A stretch of DNA of 64,000 nt from Pardosa pseudoannulata (lineage: Eukaryota > Arthropoda > Arachnida > Araneae > Lycosidae): positions 61,463,840 through 61,527,839 of the forward strand of contig CM063503.1 of the NCBI GenBank assembly GCA_032207245.1, in the 5' to 3' direction. The position numbers and the translations under genes were made by a program. Positions 1-11,169 of this stretch are shown here, piece by piece. Positions within the stretch are counted from its first letter, which is position 1; every line of letters starts with the position of its first letter. The notes below the pieces were generated by a model. That model searched no databases. It saw only the letters and a program-made list of their open reading frames with translations, and was not told the DNA's origin.

Positions 1-2406
1 TTTATCAACTTTAATTTGAAATATTTCTTTCATTTTGAAGTAATTTGTGCCTTTTTTATTTATATAAATTTTAGACACCAATTTAACTCCTATATAATGC
101 AATATTGGACTTGATTAGCAATGAAAATTTCAAAATAAAACATTCTCTTTCTCAACAAAATTGTTCAGATGAGCCAGAAATAAAAAGTATTTTTCAGGCA
201 CATCAGATTCCGTATTACTTGTATATCAAGGGGTTAAGTCAAAATAGTTTGTGCAGCTAAATATAAAATCAATGCCTCAAACGGGAATACCAGTTGATCC
301 CTCACCTGAACGGGATAATTTTTATCTACCAGCGCAAAGAGAGCAAAAGAAGGAGCGGAAGGTGATGTTGACAGTAACGGACGAAAAAACCGCAAAATTT
401 TAATCCTCGATTCAGAGAAAAAGTGTGGAAAAAAGACAGTAACGGAAACTTACTCATTCTCAACGAAAGGCAAGACTCTCGCCTATGACATCAGAGGCCT
501 AAAGAAAAAAAAAATAGATCGGTGAATGAAAACAAAAGTGGACGGTAGGTTGCCGACCCCTGTTCCAAAAGGTGGTGGTGATCACGGGCGAATGGGAGTG
601 AGGCGCAACTCTGTGACGTAATGGCACGAGAACGAATGGAAGCGAGGCGCAACAGGAGCAACTCATGGATCCTGAGAAAAGCTAGGAACTTAGAAGATTT
701 ATTCTGTTCCGTTTCTAAAAAAAGAGTTTTACACTTATTTTATCCTACCAAGCAATAATAATGATTATTAAATGTGAAATTATCACAGAAGAGGGTTTGC
801 GTTTTAGGGAAACGATTTTGATAATTACAGAAGACGCCGCTTAATGTGATCGCGGTTAATGTTATCAAACTCTTATTGTTATCGAAATCACTTGGTCCCG
901 ATTTTCTCTATTTATTTGTATGTAAAAATTATCGCTTTATGGGATCGTTACATCGGTTAATGTTATCAGTTTTTGAACCTCATTTTAACTGGCAAAGAAA
1001 TATTCACAATGTATTCAGAAGGAACCCAATCTTTTCTTTCCCTTCGCTGTTGTTTTAATTTCCGAGTATTAATCCCCTCTTTCCACCTAGGGAAATTGTG
1101 GAATGAACAAAGGAGTGTGTATTACAATTCCTGGAATTTTTCAGAAATAAACACACCCTGCTAGTGGTCAATGGTTAGATAAGCAGAAGGCAACCCATTC
1201 TTATCGGAACTGAAAGGAGCGTATTCACATTTTTATTCTTGAGCTCGCTTTACATGTAGCTTGTCATATATGGAATCCAGAAAGCGAAATGATTTAACAA
1301 TAAAACAAAAGATCGACATTTTAAATCGTTTATGAAAAGGTTACTAAAAAAATGATCCAGCGCAGAAAAACATTGCTGCAGCCCTTCTGAATTGCATTGA
1401 ATGTGTTGAAACGTGAGTACAATACCGCATCACTACCTTTATGACTTTAAAAAACAATAATTAGATTAAAGACAATTTATCAATGAGCTTCTAAGACTTA
1501 CTAAAGAAAATTGTAGGCAGTCAACAATTGATCCAATTTTTTTAATTATGTATAGTTAATTCTTATGTGTTTAAAGGATAATATAACAGTAACATAAATA
1601 TAAGGGTGAGTTTTCATCATTTATATTTTGAAATTTAGTACGTGTAGCTTAAGTGGGTAAATTTATCTAGTTTTGCATATCGTTTATTGTTATCAAATTC
1701 ACGGTGTAACCAAACTGATCACATTAAGCCGAAGCCCACCCTGTTCATTTTTTTCATAAAGAATTTGGTTTGGGGCAACAACTATCTGCATTTTGCAACA
1801 CGAATTTTTCATAAAAGAAATTGTTTATTGGTTTCAACTAATAGCTTTCATTCATCATTATATATATTAGCAAATAGCTCATCATAAAATATCGGGATCA
1901 GTAAAATTTTCAATTTTTCAGAATTGTAAAGTAAACGCTATGTGGCTGCAAAAAAAAAATGGTTTGTTTTTTAGTCTGAAAATTATCTGGTACGAGCTAC
2001 AATAATTTGTTTATCTTTATCCTCTTCTACAGTCCTCCTCATACTGTGAAATGTAGTTTTAGAATCACGTTGAATTCATTTAGAAAAGAGAAATTAAAAG
2101 TTTTTTTCCTTAGCTAAATCAAAACTATCGTTAAGCGTTCTTCCAATTAATTTTTTGCCACAGTCATTAATGGAAATAAAGGAATGAAACTATCATTTCC
2201 ACTACATCTTGGAGGTAGATAGAATTTGTTGTTAATACCGGTGATAAAATTTTCGTTGCAACAAAAAATAATCAATGTTTAAATTTAAAATTATTACATA
2301 TGTACCTAATCTATTACCTAACCCAAATATAAAAGAAAATTATTTACGTAATATTTCAGTTTAATGATAAAACGTCTAAAAATAATGCAGAAGATATTTA
2401 AATAAT
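1..2406. other. No gene seen; fragmentary repeats
   Basis: AT-rich DNA with no credible reading frame. A GC-richer patch at about 280-680 ends near GGTTGCCGACCCCTG (548-562), which is the reverse complement of the terminal repeat of the hAT element at 5379, so it may be an orphan hAT end. Nothing else is recognised. Confidence 0.5.
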
Positions 2407-2410
2407 TTAA

Positions 2411-3028
2411 CCCTCTCAGTGGAACACACCGAGGAAAAAAAAGTCTCCAAAAATACTCTAAGGATTTGCTGTGTCAGTGGCCAAAGCGTTCTATGTTTTT
2501 TTACATCACACTTAGTCGACTAGAATGGAATACGGGAAATCCACCCTCGTTATTTTTCCTTTACTTACGGTTATAAATAGATATTTAAATAAATATTATA
2601 GATTGTTAATTTTTAATACACATAAAGTTCGTCAAATTCTCGAAGATAATCATTCCATAAGAAATAATGGATTCTAAAAGTACAAAATAAAATATTCTTT
2701 GAGAAACATTTATATTTTTTTTTACGAAAGTCACCCAAGTTATATTTAAGGTGGTGCAATTAGAAATACATCTATTAACGCAAACGAAAATATTTCGAAA
2801 TAGAGATTTACAAAACCATGAAAAGCTATCAGCGTCAGGGGGTAGAGGTGCAGTTTCCAAACAATCGACTTGACCCTCCTACCGCAAAATTCCATGGGGG
2901 AAAGCACTGGCAGAAATGTACATAACATCCATTTTCCGAGCTTTTTTGGAGGTCGAAAATTGTACGTGACAACCGTTTTGAAGACATCATCGGTTTGGCG
3001 GAATTGTACTTGCGAACCGCTTAGAGGG
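2411..3028. mobile_element. TTAA-flanked MITE, family B copy 1
   Basis: A 618-bp element flanked by TTAA (2407-2410 and 3029-3032). The ends read CCCTCTCAGTGG and, reversed, CCCTCTAAGCGG. A second copy lies inverted at 11403-11983, and the two share long internal stretches. It is non-coding; short open frames read through it by chance. TTAA duplication points to piggyBac-type transposition. Confidence 0.8.
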
Positions 3029-3197
3029 TTAAACTACAAAATGATTAAATGAGATGGTTGAAGGAATGACGCCTGAATGCTAGATAAAAAATGTTATTTT
3101 TACCTATTTATTATGTGACAAATTGATAACTTTAATCGCCGGCTCTTAACCGGGGCTTGAGATAATGGTATTAAATGCTAGAAAAGGGGGAAGGGTG

Positions 3198-5378
3198 GAT
3201 TTCGAACTTTGCTAACCCTAACTCGTCAAGAATCCAATATGAATCCCCCTATTCATTTGAGGTACAACCGCTTCATAAATTCGGGGACAGACGGACAGAT
3301 AACTAAGGCTATTATTATGTAAGAGATTAAACCATTTTGAGGGGCTATATACAAGTCAAATTTGATCTAATGTTGTCAGTAGAAAATATCTGATATGATA
3401 GAATAAAGTTTAAAAACTAAAATATTAACTGTTATCAAAGGGCACAAATAATATTATATTATTTACAGATCTTCATCTAAATATTGTCCCCCCCCAAATA
3501 AGAATGGCATACTGATTTCGATCATAACTTACAGTTTGGTAGCATATTTTATTTATGAGTAGATGTTAGTAGATAATAAGTAATGCGAAGGAATAATGTT
3601 TTAAAATTTAAAATTAACTGTAATTTAGGGCATAAATATTGTTTTTTTTTTCTATTTATCACATTTGTAAAATATTTTAAATATTTTTATAACATATAAC
3701 GATTTTCAGTGTGACTGAGATTTTAGTAATAGTATTTCCCTTAACCCATTAACGCCCAAATTATTTTTGGCGATGCATGCTTTGTCTTGCCCCCTGTGCA
3801 GTGTGGAATGGGTAGAGCACCTAAAAGCTAGTTTCCTACACTACGTTTAGCGATCTAAAAATAGATCACTTTGCGCTAATGGGTTAAGAGTAAAATTTAC
3901 TATGGGAAGATTATGAAATTAAAAATACCTTCTAAATAAAAAATAAAATTGTGCTTTTTGAATCTAAGATATATACCTAGAATATAAATGTACTGAATAT
4001 CAACTAAGCCAAAACTATAAATTTTAACAGATTTTAGCTATGAGTGCAGTATAACTACTAAACTTTCTCAATAGATCTCAATAGATCTAAATAGACCGAA
4101 AACTATTTAATTTTTTAAACAACTTTTCGTATTTTATGTTGAAATATATATGCAAATATATAAATAGAAATATATAAATAACAACCATAAGATTTTTGTA
4201 AAAAAAAAAATATATTTTTTAGTGGATATTTTTATAACAGTATCGTAAATGTGAAAAATCAAATAGAAATTGCAGTATACAATTTTAATTTTTTCCTGAT
4301 TGATTTCGAACTTTGCTAACCCTAACTCGTCAAGAATCCAATATGAATCCCCCTATTCATTTGAGGTACAACCGCTTCATAAATTCGGGGACAGACGGAC
4401 AGATAACTAAGGCTATTATTATGTAAGAGATTAAACCATTTTGAGGGGCTATATACAAGTCAAATTTGATCTAATGTTGTCAGTAGAAAATATCTGATAT
4501 GATAGAATAAAGTTTAAAAACTAAAATATTAACTGTTATCAAAGGGCACAAATAATATTATATTATTTACAGATCTTCATCTAAATATTGTCCCCCCCCA
4601 AATAAGAATGGCATACTGATTTCGATCATAACTTACAGTTTGGTAGCATATTTTATTTATGAGTAGATGTTAGTAGATAATAAGTAATGCGAAGGAATAA
4701 TGTTTTAAAATTTAAAATTAACTGTAATTTAGGGCATAAATATTGTTTTTTTCCTATTTATCACATTTGTAAAATATTTTAAATATTTTTATAACATATA
4801 ACGATTTTCAGTGTGACTGAGATTTTAGTAATAGTATTTCCCTTAAGAGTAAAATTTACTATGGGAAGATTATAAAATTAAATATACCTTCTAAATAAAA
4901 AATAATATTGTGCTTTTTGAATCTAAAATGTATACCTAGAATATAAAATGTACTGAATATCAACTAAGCCAAAACTATAAATTTTAACAGATTTTAGCTA
5001 TGAGTGCAGTATAACTACTAAACTTTCTCAATAGATCTCAAAAGAACGAAAATTATTTAATTTTTTAAACAACTTTTCGTATTTTATATTGAAATATATA
5101 AACAAATATATAAATAGAAATATATAAATAACAACCATAAGATTTTTGTAAACAAAAAATATATTTTTTTAGTGGATAAATTTATAATTGTATCGTAAAT
5201 GTGAAAAATCAAAGAGAAATTGCAGTATACAGTTTTAATTTTTTCCTGATTGATTTCGAACTTTGCTAACCCTAACTCGTCAAGAATCCAATATGAATCC
5301 CCCTATTCATTTCAGGTACAACCGCTTCGTAAATTCGGGAACAGACGGACAGATAACTAAGGCTATTATTATATAGGG
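3198..5378. repeat. Tandem repeat, about 0.95-kb unit, 2+ copies
   Basis: The segment starting GATTTCGAACTTTGC recurs at 3198, 4302 and 5252. Copy 1 is 1,104 bases because it contains the TTAA element at 3745; copy 2 is 950 bases; copy 3 is cut off after about 120 bases where a hAT element inserted. Copies differ by a few substitutions and small indels. No coding potential. Confidence 0.93.
3745..3883. mobile_element. 139-bp TTAA MITE with in-window empty site
   Basis: TTAA flanks lie at 3741-3744 and 3884-3887. The terminal inverted repeats are CCCATTAACGC and CCCATTAGCGC. It contains the palindrome GATCTAAAAATAGATC near the right end. The tandem copy at 4302 has the same flanks with a single TTAA (4843-4846) and no element, so the boundaries are exact. 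Confidence 0.93.
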
Positions 5379-6261
5379 TAGGGGTCGGCAACCTGTTTGT
5401 TCTTAAGGGTGCAATACTAAATTTGAAAATCACCAAGGGCGCATATTTTACAGATAATCAACAGGTATAAATAGGCATAAAAATAAAACAGATTTTTTAT
5501 AACTTTATTTTGTTGGTGTCATACATAATGATACATAGAGTTCAGTGTGAATCTTGGGTGTCGATATTTTCAGCTAATTTCTTATAATTGGGGCTATATT
5601 TAGAGTTCCCGGTCCTTAAACAATTGTATAAATGTGAGTCATTAAGCTTTGTTCGGTATTTTGATTTCAAATTTTTCATATTTGAGAACAAAGACTCGCA
5701 ATTGTATATTGCACAATATGAATAAATTTTTAACGCACATTTCCTTAAATTAGGATACTTATTTTCACCGACTAAATTTCAAAACATTTTATCATTACTA
5801 TGTGCTTTTAAAATAATATCATTTTGCATGTTTATTATTTTTAATTCTAGGATATTATGAAGCTCGAAATACACTGAAACTAATTCAAGGACATCATCTT
5901 CAGTAACATTGAATGGATTTATGAAAAATCTTAGAACGGGTTCTAATGCTGCAAAATCGTCAAATCTAGAAGAAAACTCTTCTATTAGCTTATCTATAAT
6001 TTCTAAATATGATGTAGCAGTAAAACTTTCGTTATTCAAATTTAAACTCTCAACAGTATGTTTTTGTATTTGGGATATGTGATAATGATTTTTCAATAGA
6101 TTGGATTTCAACAACACTAACTTGCATTTGAATGTCCTAAACTCAACTGGCTACTTGCTGTATATCGCCGTTTGACAAGAGTAAGTAAATCGCTCTGACT
6201 ATCATACATTTACATTAGTCCAGTGAGGGCGCATTAAAAATCGCCGCGTTGCCTACCCCTG
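5379..6261. mobile_element. hAT-family DNA transposon, truncated
   Basis: An 883-bp element with an 8-bp target duplication ATATAGGG (5371-5378 and 6262-6269), the size typical of hAT elements. The ends are TAGGGGTCGGCAACC and, reversed, CAGGGGTAGGCAACG. It sits in the third copy of the local tandem repeat and carries a decayed transposase C-terminal half on the minus strand. Confidence 0.92.
5542..6117 (-). pseudogene. hAT transposase C-terminal fragment (hATC domain), broken
   Basis: Reading 6117 to 5542 on the minus strand gives about 190 codons in one frame. The first 112 are open and include FSSRFDDFAALEPVL and INPFNV, typical of the GTF2IRD2/EPM2AIP1-like branch of hAT transposases. 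A TGA then interrupts at the end of that block (5779-5781), after which the same frame continues KYPNLRKCALKIYS, CESLFSNMKNLKSKYRTKL, NDSHLYNC to a TGA at 5542. CES-LFS...KSKYR is the hATC dimerisation signature. The catalytic N-terminal portion is missing, so it cannot be active. Confidence 0.85.
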
Positions 6262-6284
6262 ATATAGGGGATAGTTTAAGATTT

Positions 6285-6540
6285 TCATAGAAATAAACGT
6301 TTTATACGTCGCCTTGATTGTATATTGGTTAGGTTATTGTGCTCCCGACCCAATGGAGTTGGGTACGATCCTTGAGTAAGGTTTGGATCGAGTTGGTATT
6401 TACGATGTCCATTCATAGGGAGCGAAGCTGTTCTAACTATTTCGTGATCCCACAGTAAAAAAGGCATTCAAAATCAGTGGCTTTGTATGGTGAATGCTAT
6501 CCATAAAGGTAAGTGCCACGCACTGGAAAAAAATGTATTC
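6285..6540 (+). repeat. Possible tRNA-derived SINE remnant
   Basis: GCCTTGATTGTATATTGGTT followed about 30 bases later by GGGTACGATCC resembles degenerate pol III A and B boxes. No second copy is seen in the window, so the call is weak. Confidence 0.3.
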
Positions 6541-6777
6541 CTTTTGTGCAGTTTTAAAAAATTCATACAGTGTTCTCAGATGCTGTTTTCCTAAGGCTAA
6601 TTTTAAGATAAAGAAAGCATAAAAGTTCGTAGAAGAAGCATCAAGGAATTTTAGAGGTTATTGTTTCTCATGCCACTTGGACAAACCAAGCAAGACTCAG
6701 TCTGCAGGCTCTCGTATTAAAGCCAATAGGTGCACCTTTCGTTTTTAATGGGCACCATTAAGGTAAAAGAACGACTT

Positions 6778-6916
6778 TGCTCATGTAGGTCCTCGCAATT
6801 TTGAAGCAGGGACCAAGCAGAAGACCCATAGGCTTGGCCTGTCGCCCCTATAGGTATTAATTGAAAACTTAAAGGATACTGTAACCAAGAACATATTTTA
6901 CGTGCCCCAGTCACCT
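6778..6916 (-). mobile_element. SINE family 1, truncated copy
   Basis: Matches the body of the SINE at 7257-7497 (shared GCTCATGTAGGTCCTCGC and CATATTTTACGTGCCCCAGT). It lacks the tRNA-like head and ends exactly where the TTAA element at 6921 begins, so that element probably interrupted or replaced it. Confidence 0.8.
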
Positions 6917-6920
6917 TTAA

Positions 6921-7250
6921 CCCTTTAACGTGCATGCTCGAGTTGACTCGAGCGCTCTAAACTGGACAAACTGTGCACACTAGAGAGAATTCGAACTTCG
7001 TTGTACTTTATGTTGCTATAATTTTTCACACTCGAATACAATCGAGAATTGAAAATAACAATGTGAAAGCAGAAAAAAAACAATCGTTTTTTGATATTTA
7101 TCATTTATATGGGATTGTAAGCTATAACACTTATTCAAGTATAAAATATTTTTTTTCTAAATTCAACGTTCTAAATTGTGTTTTTTACATTAAAAAATTG
7201 ATTTTTTTGGCCGGCCTTTAAAAAAAAACAAAAAACTGTGTGTTAAGGGG
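6921..7250. mobile_element. TTAA MITE, family C copy 1
   Basis: 330 bp flanked by TTAA (6917-6920 and 7251-7254). The ends are CCCTTTAACGTGC and, reversed, CCCCTTAACACAC. It carries the subterminal palindrome CTCGAGTTGACTCGAG and matches the element at 31489-31953 over most of its left half. Confidence 0.85.
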
Positions 7251-7256
7251 TTAACG

Positions 7257-7497
7257 ATGCTCATGTAGGTCCTCGCAATTTTGAAGCAGGGACCAAGCAG
7301 AATACCTCTAGTCTTGGCCTTCCACCCCCAGAGGCATTAATTGAGAACCTGGAGGAATTGTGACCACGAGCATATTTTACGTGCCCCAGTAGCCCTTGAG
7401 AAACACGGTGGATCTTAGGCCGGCTTGGATTCCGAACCCGCAACCTTTCACTTACGAGATCGTTGCCTATGCCGACTAAGCTACCACGACTCATTTT
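7257..7497 (-). mobile_element. SINE family 1, near-complete copy
   Basis: On the minus strand the head has A-box-like TGGTAGCTTAGTCGGC and B box GGTTCGGAATCC, about the spacing of a tRNA, followed by a body shared with 6778-6916 and 61178-61395. This is a tRNA-derived SINE: transcribed by pol III and mobilised by a LINE reverse transcriptase. Short open frames across it are spurious. Confidence 0.85.
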
Positions 7498-7499
7498 AG

Positions 7500-9290
7500 A
7501 GGTATTTCATTATATGGAATATATTTCATTCCTGTTTCTGAATGATTTCTTTGCAAAAATAGCAGTAATATTTTTTTTTATCAGGGACAGAAAAATATTA
7601 CCCAAATAAATCTCAAATTTATTAATAACCTTCTCATATAAATCTGAAATTTCATTGCCTAAAATTAGCTCTAAAATATTCTTCTGACAATACAGTGAAA
7701 TAATTATTTCTTTAGTTGAGAATTTTTTGTTTCTTAATTTGTTATTCAAACAATAATCTAATAAATATCATGACTAAGTTGGAGAACTTTTCTGTACGTT
7801 GACGAAGTCATTTCGTATGGTCATTTTTTATATTTGATCAACGAAAAATTACTCTTTTTTACCATAATCATTTAAATACACCCATGCTTCACTGCATTAG
7901 CACAACTTTTTATGTATCAACAGCTAAAGGTTTTTCATATCCTTTTAACTGTTACAATCTGGCAAGAGCAGGTGATTTTTATGCAGTCATATCATCTTTT
8001 AACTTAAAAATTTCATGAACGATTCTACTTATAGAGCCAAAAATCATTCCTAGTTTTGATATAATAAATTTTTGAGTAGAAGGATTCTCTTTAATATTTC
8101 AAACTTTATTTTCTTGATATTGGCTCGCATTTTAACAGCCTTAGGATGCGGCTGTGTACTCATTTTGTCATTTTTTTTTCAGTTAAGCTGATTTTCCATT
8201 CAAATTTATTATATTGAAAATATCTTTATTTGAAAGATAATAACCTCAATTTTTACCCTACTTTATAATATTGTAACTTATTTAGCCTCTAAACTAAAGT
8301 TCACAGGTACTTAGGGAGACCTCACAAGACAACTAGTGCAATTACATTTCCTTTATGAAGTTTTCTTGGATGAAATTGGTATACACAATGTATATATACA
8401 ATATTCCCCAGGATGGAGTTCCTCTACTACCGATATCAGATGTAGAAACCCGTTGTTCTTCTGCTGCTTATTTCCGAGATGAAGCTTATCACCCCCTATT
8501 ATTTTTCTGGTAATTTGGCAGCAAAAGGAAGAGAAACCTTATCTTCTAAGACTCTGGTCGTCTAACAATCAAGACTTGGCTGACAGCCCGAAGTCCACAA
8601 AAATTATGTCGCCTAGTGACTCACACCAAAACTTTCCATTCTCTAAAGGGGTGGACACATCGCTTTTCAAGTGACGCCCGGTTCCAAAATGCAAAAAGCC
8701 CTAGCTCCCCGAAATGACGTCGGATAAACATGATATCACTCATTTTCTCATAAGCTGGGGAGTTTCGGTGGACGGTCAATATGCCTCGATATTAATTTGC
8801 ATCGGCCAGCCATCAGGGCGGGACCACTATTATGTTATAATATCACAAACCTAGATTTCAGGTCTCCACGTTATTGTTACGTCGATCACACCTGCTTGAG
8901 AAGAAAAGGGGAAAGCAGCTGATCTTCCCTCCGACTAACAAGTCAGCCATTTTATTTCGAGACCTAAGTCAGGAACTGCCCAATATGCTGATGCTAACAA
9001 TTTCTATTAAAGAGAGGATTTACTCAACCTTCCATCTATTGATCCATTAAAACGTCGAATGTCTGTCTATATAGATATCCTGAATAAATTTCTTGTCTAT
9101 TTGATAATAAAGAACTACTTAAATAAAGTCCTCAAAAAGGCATCTACTTTGGGTTCTAAAGTTGATTTTATGGATGAATTTATGAACATTTTCTCAATTT
9201 TTTAGAAAGAATGCTCTTTTATGAAAACTGAAAAAATGTAAGCAATTTGATTATAAATGGAACGCTTGCAACTGTTGAAACATCATTAAA
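7500..9290. other. No gene recognised; one GC-richer block
   Basis: No credible coding region. A block at about 8410-8985 is noticeably less AT-rich than its surroundings and has no counterpart elsewhere in the window; it could be a solo LTR or other repeat, but I see no terminal repeats or coding motif. Confidence 0.4.
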
Positions 9291-9312
9291 ATTATTTTTA
9301 ACACTTCCACTA

Positions 9313-9480
9313 TCTAACAACAATATCAACTACATTATCAATTATACTTTCAATATCTAACTACAATATCAGCAACATTATCAATTATACTTTCAATATC
9401 TAACTACAATATCAGCAATATTATCAATTATACTTTGAATATCAATTACATCATCAATTCTACTTCCAATATCAACTACA
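9313..9480. repeat. Short tandem repeat, about 44-bp unit
   Basis: Variants of TAACTACAATATCAGCAACA followed by TTATCAATTATACTTTCAAT repeat about three times, then decay into similar sequence. From 9480 to 10226 no gene is recognised; a 133-codon frame at 9700-10101 shows no family motif. Confidence 0.75.
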
Positions 9481-10226
9481 TTAAAGCAAAGAGAAAGGTC
9501 CACTTTAATAAAACTACTTAAAGCTCCTTTAATAACATTTATTAGCCAATCGAATTCATCTTTCGTTTTATTTGCACCAGGACGTGATATAACACAAAAA
9601 ATAGATTTTATTGATAATTTAGATGATTTTATAATAAAAAAAAATATAGGAGAATAGCTAATCATTTATTTATTAAGCGGATGATTAATTTTTAAGCTTA
9701 TGCAAATTCTTTTTTGTCACGGGTGTAGAAAAGGGAATGCTATTACATATATGGTAATTGAAATGTCTGCGTTAACTACATTAAAGCAAGTATATTTTGC
9801 TAGTTTTCTCAAAGTTTTGGTATACGATGCCGTGAATGTTAGAAATCTTTCTATAATTAACCATACTCGAATATGGAGGACTAAAACTAAATGTCAAAAA
9901 TGTTATATATTTACACTAATCTTCAAAAACTTTTGCTACAATGCCCTTATAAAACCAATAATTCCATTTGGGTACAGGACTCCCTTCTCCGCTTTTGACA
10001 TAAAAAAAGAATGGTTAAATTCATATGATTATGCAAAGGCATGCGATAACAGTTTGAAATCTTTTACATTCAAACTTATGCTGATAGTGTATCAAAAATA
10101 AAAAAATAAATTAATTAATTAAATTAAATAAACCATGCTCTCCAAACCAAACTAAACCACAGCAAACCAAATGGGATTGAGTAGTGTCGCCATCTGTGGG
10201 AAGAAAAGGTAAGCAATTTACCTAAT

Positions 10227-10628
10227 GACTGTAATCTAGTATCCGGCAACTTCTATTACCGATAACTTTTTTTTCTAATAATGTAAAACAATCTTTTAGA
10301 GGAAAAACTAAGCATGCAGATTTTAAAATATTCGTTACAGTGTCATAGATATTTCTAATAATAGAGTTTTACTGATATGTAGTTTTGCTATTGATTTTGA
10401 AAAAAAAAAATTAGGAATTAAACTAAAAGACTGTAATCTAGTATCCGGCAACTTCTATTACCGATAACTTTTCTTATAATAATGTAAAACAATCTTTTAG
10501 AGGAAAAACTAAGCATGCAGATTTTAAAATATTCGTTACAGTGTCATAGATATTTCTAATAATAGAGTTTTACTGATATGTAGTTTTGCTATTGATTTTG
10601 AAAAAAAAAAATTAGGAATTAAACTAAA
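10227..10628. repeat. Tandem duplication, 202-bp unit
   Basis: The segment starting GACTGTAATCTAGTATCCGG occurs at 10227 and again at 10429, nearly identical. Non-coding. From 10630 to 10970 nothing is recognised. Confidence 0.95.
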
Positions 10629-10974
10629 GGAAAACTCTAGATGATTTCTTCGAGTCCAAAGCATATCCAACGCTTTAACAGATTCTATGTCTAATAAAAT
10701 GCCTATATCTCATACTTCGGTGATCTAATGAAATAAAACATACGAGGAAACATTAATGCAGCTAGACGTAGCTTTCCAAGAACCCATTATACAATTCGTA
10801 GAGATTTGAAAACACAAAATTATCTTAAGGTAAAGAGATATTTGGAAGTAAATACATACTTATGACGGAATAAAGTAAAATTTCAGCTAAAAAACTGAGA
10901 TCACTGAAATTGGTAACGTTACTAAGTAGCAATCGGCTTCTGTATGCACCATGATTTGCACTACCACTCTCTGA

Positions 10975-11150
10975 GACGAATGATGTCAAAATGGGTAAGA
11001 TTCTACTCTTCGGTGCCGGAGTTCATTAGTTCGAATCCATTTGTTAGTATGGATGTTCAGAACCGGTTCTAAGCAATAGGTCCCAGTCTCATTAGGCTTA
11101 GTGTAGTAGAACAGTGGACTATAGGGCTCCCAATTCACCAGCGTACATTC
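10975..11150 (+). mobile_element. SINE family 2, copy 1
   Basis: A tRNA-like head with B box AGTTCGAATCC, then a body with GGTCCCAGTCTCATTAGGC shared with copies at 41105-41290 and 62330-62470. Confidence 0.75.
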
Positions 11151-11169
11151 TATGATTCAGAACAAACTT

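Noticed and set aside
9700..10101. 133-codon plus-strand frame
   Set aside because: No recognisable domain; composition like the surrounding non-coding DNA. Could be chance; no repeat partner proven.
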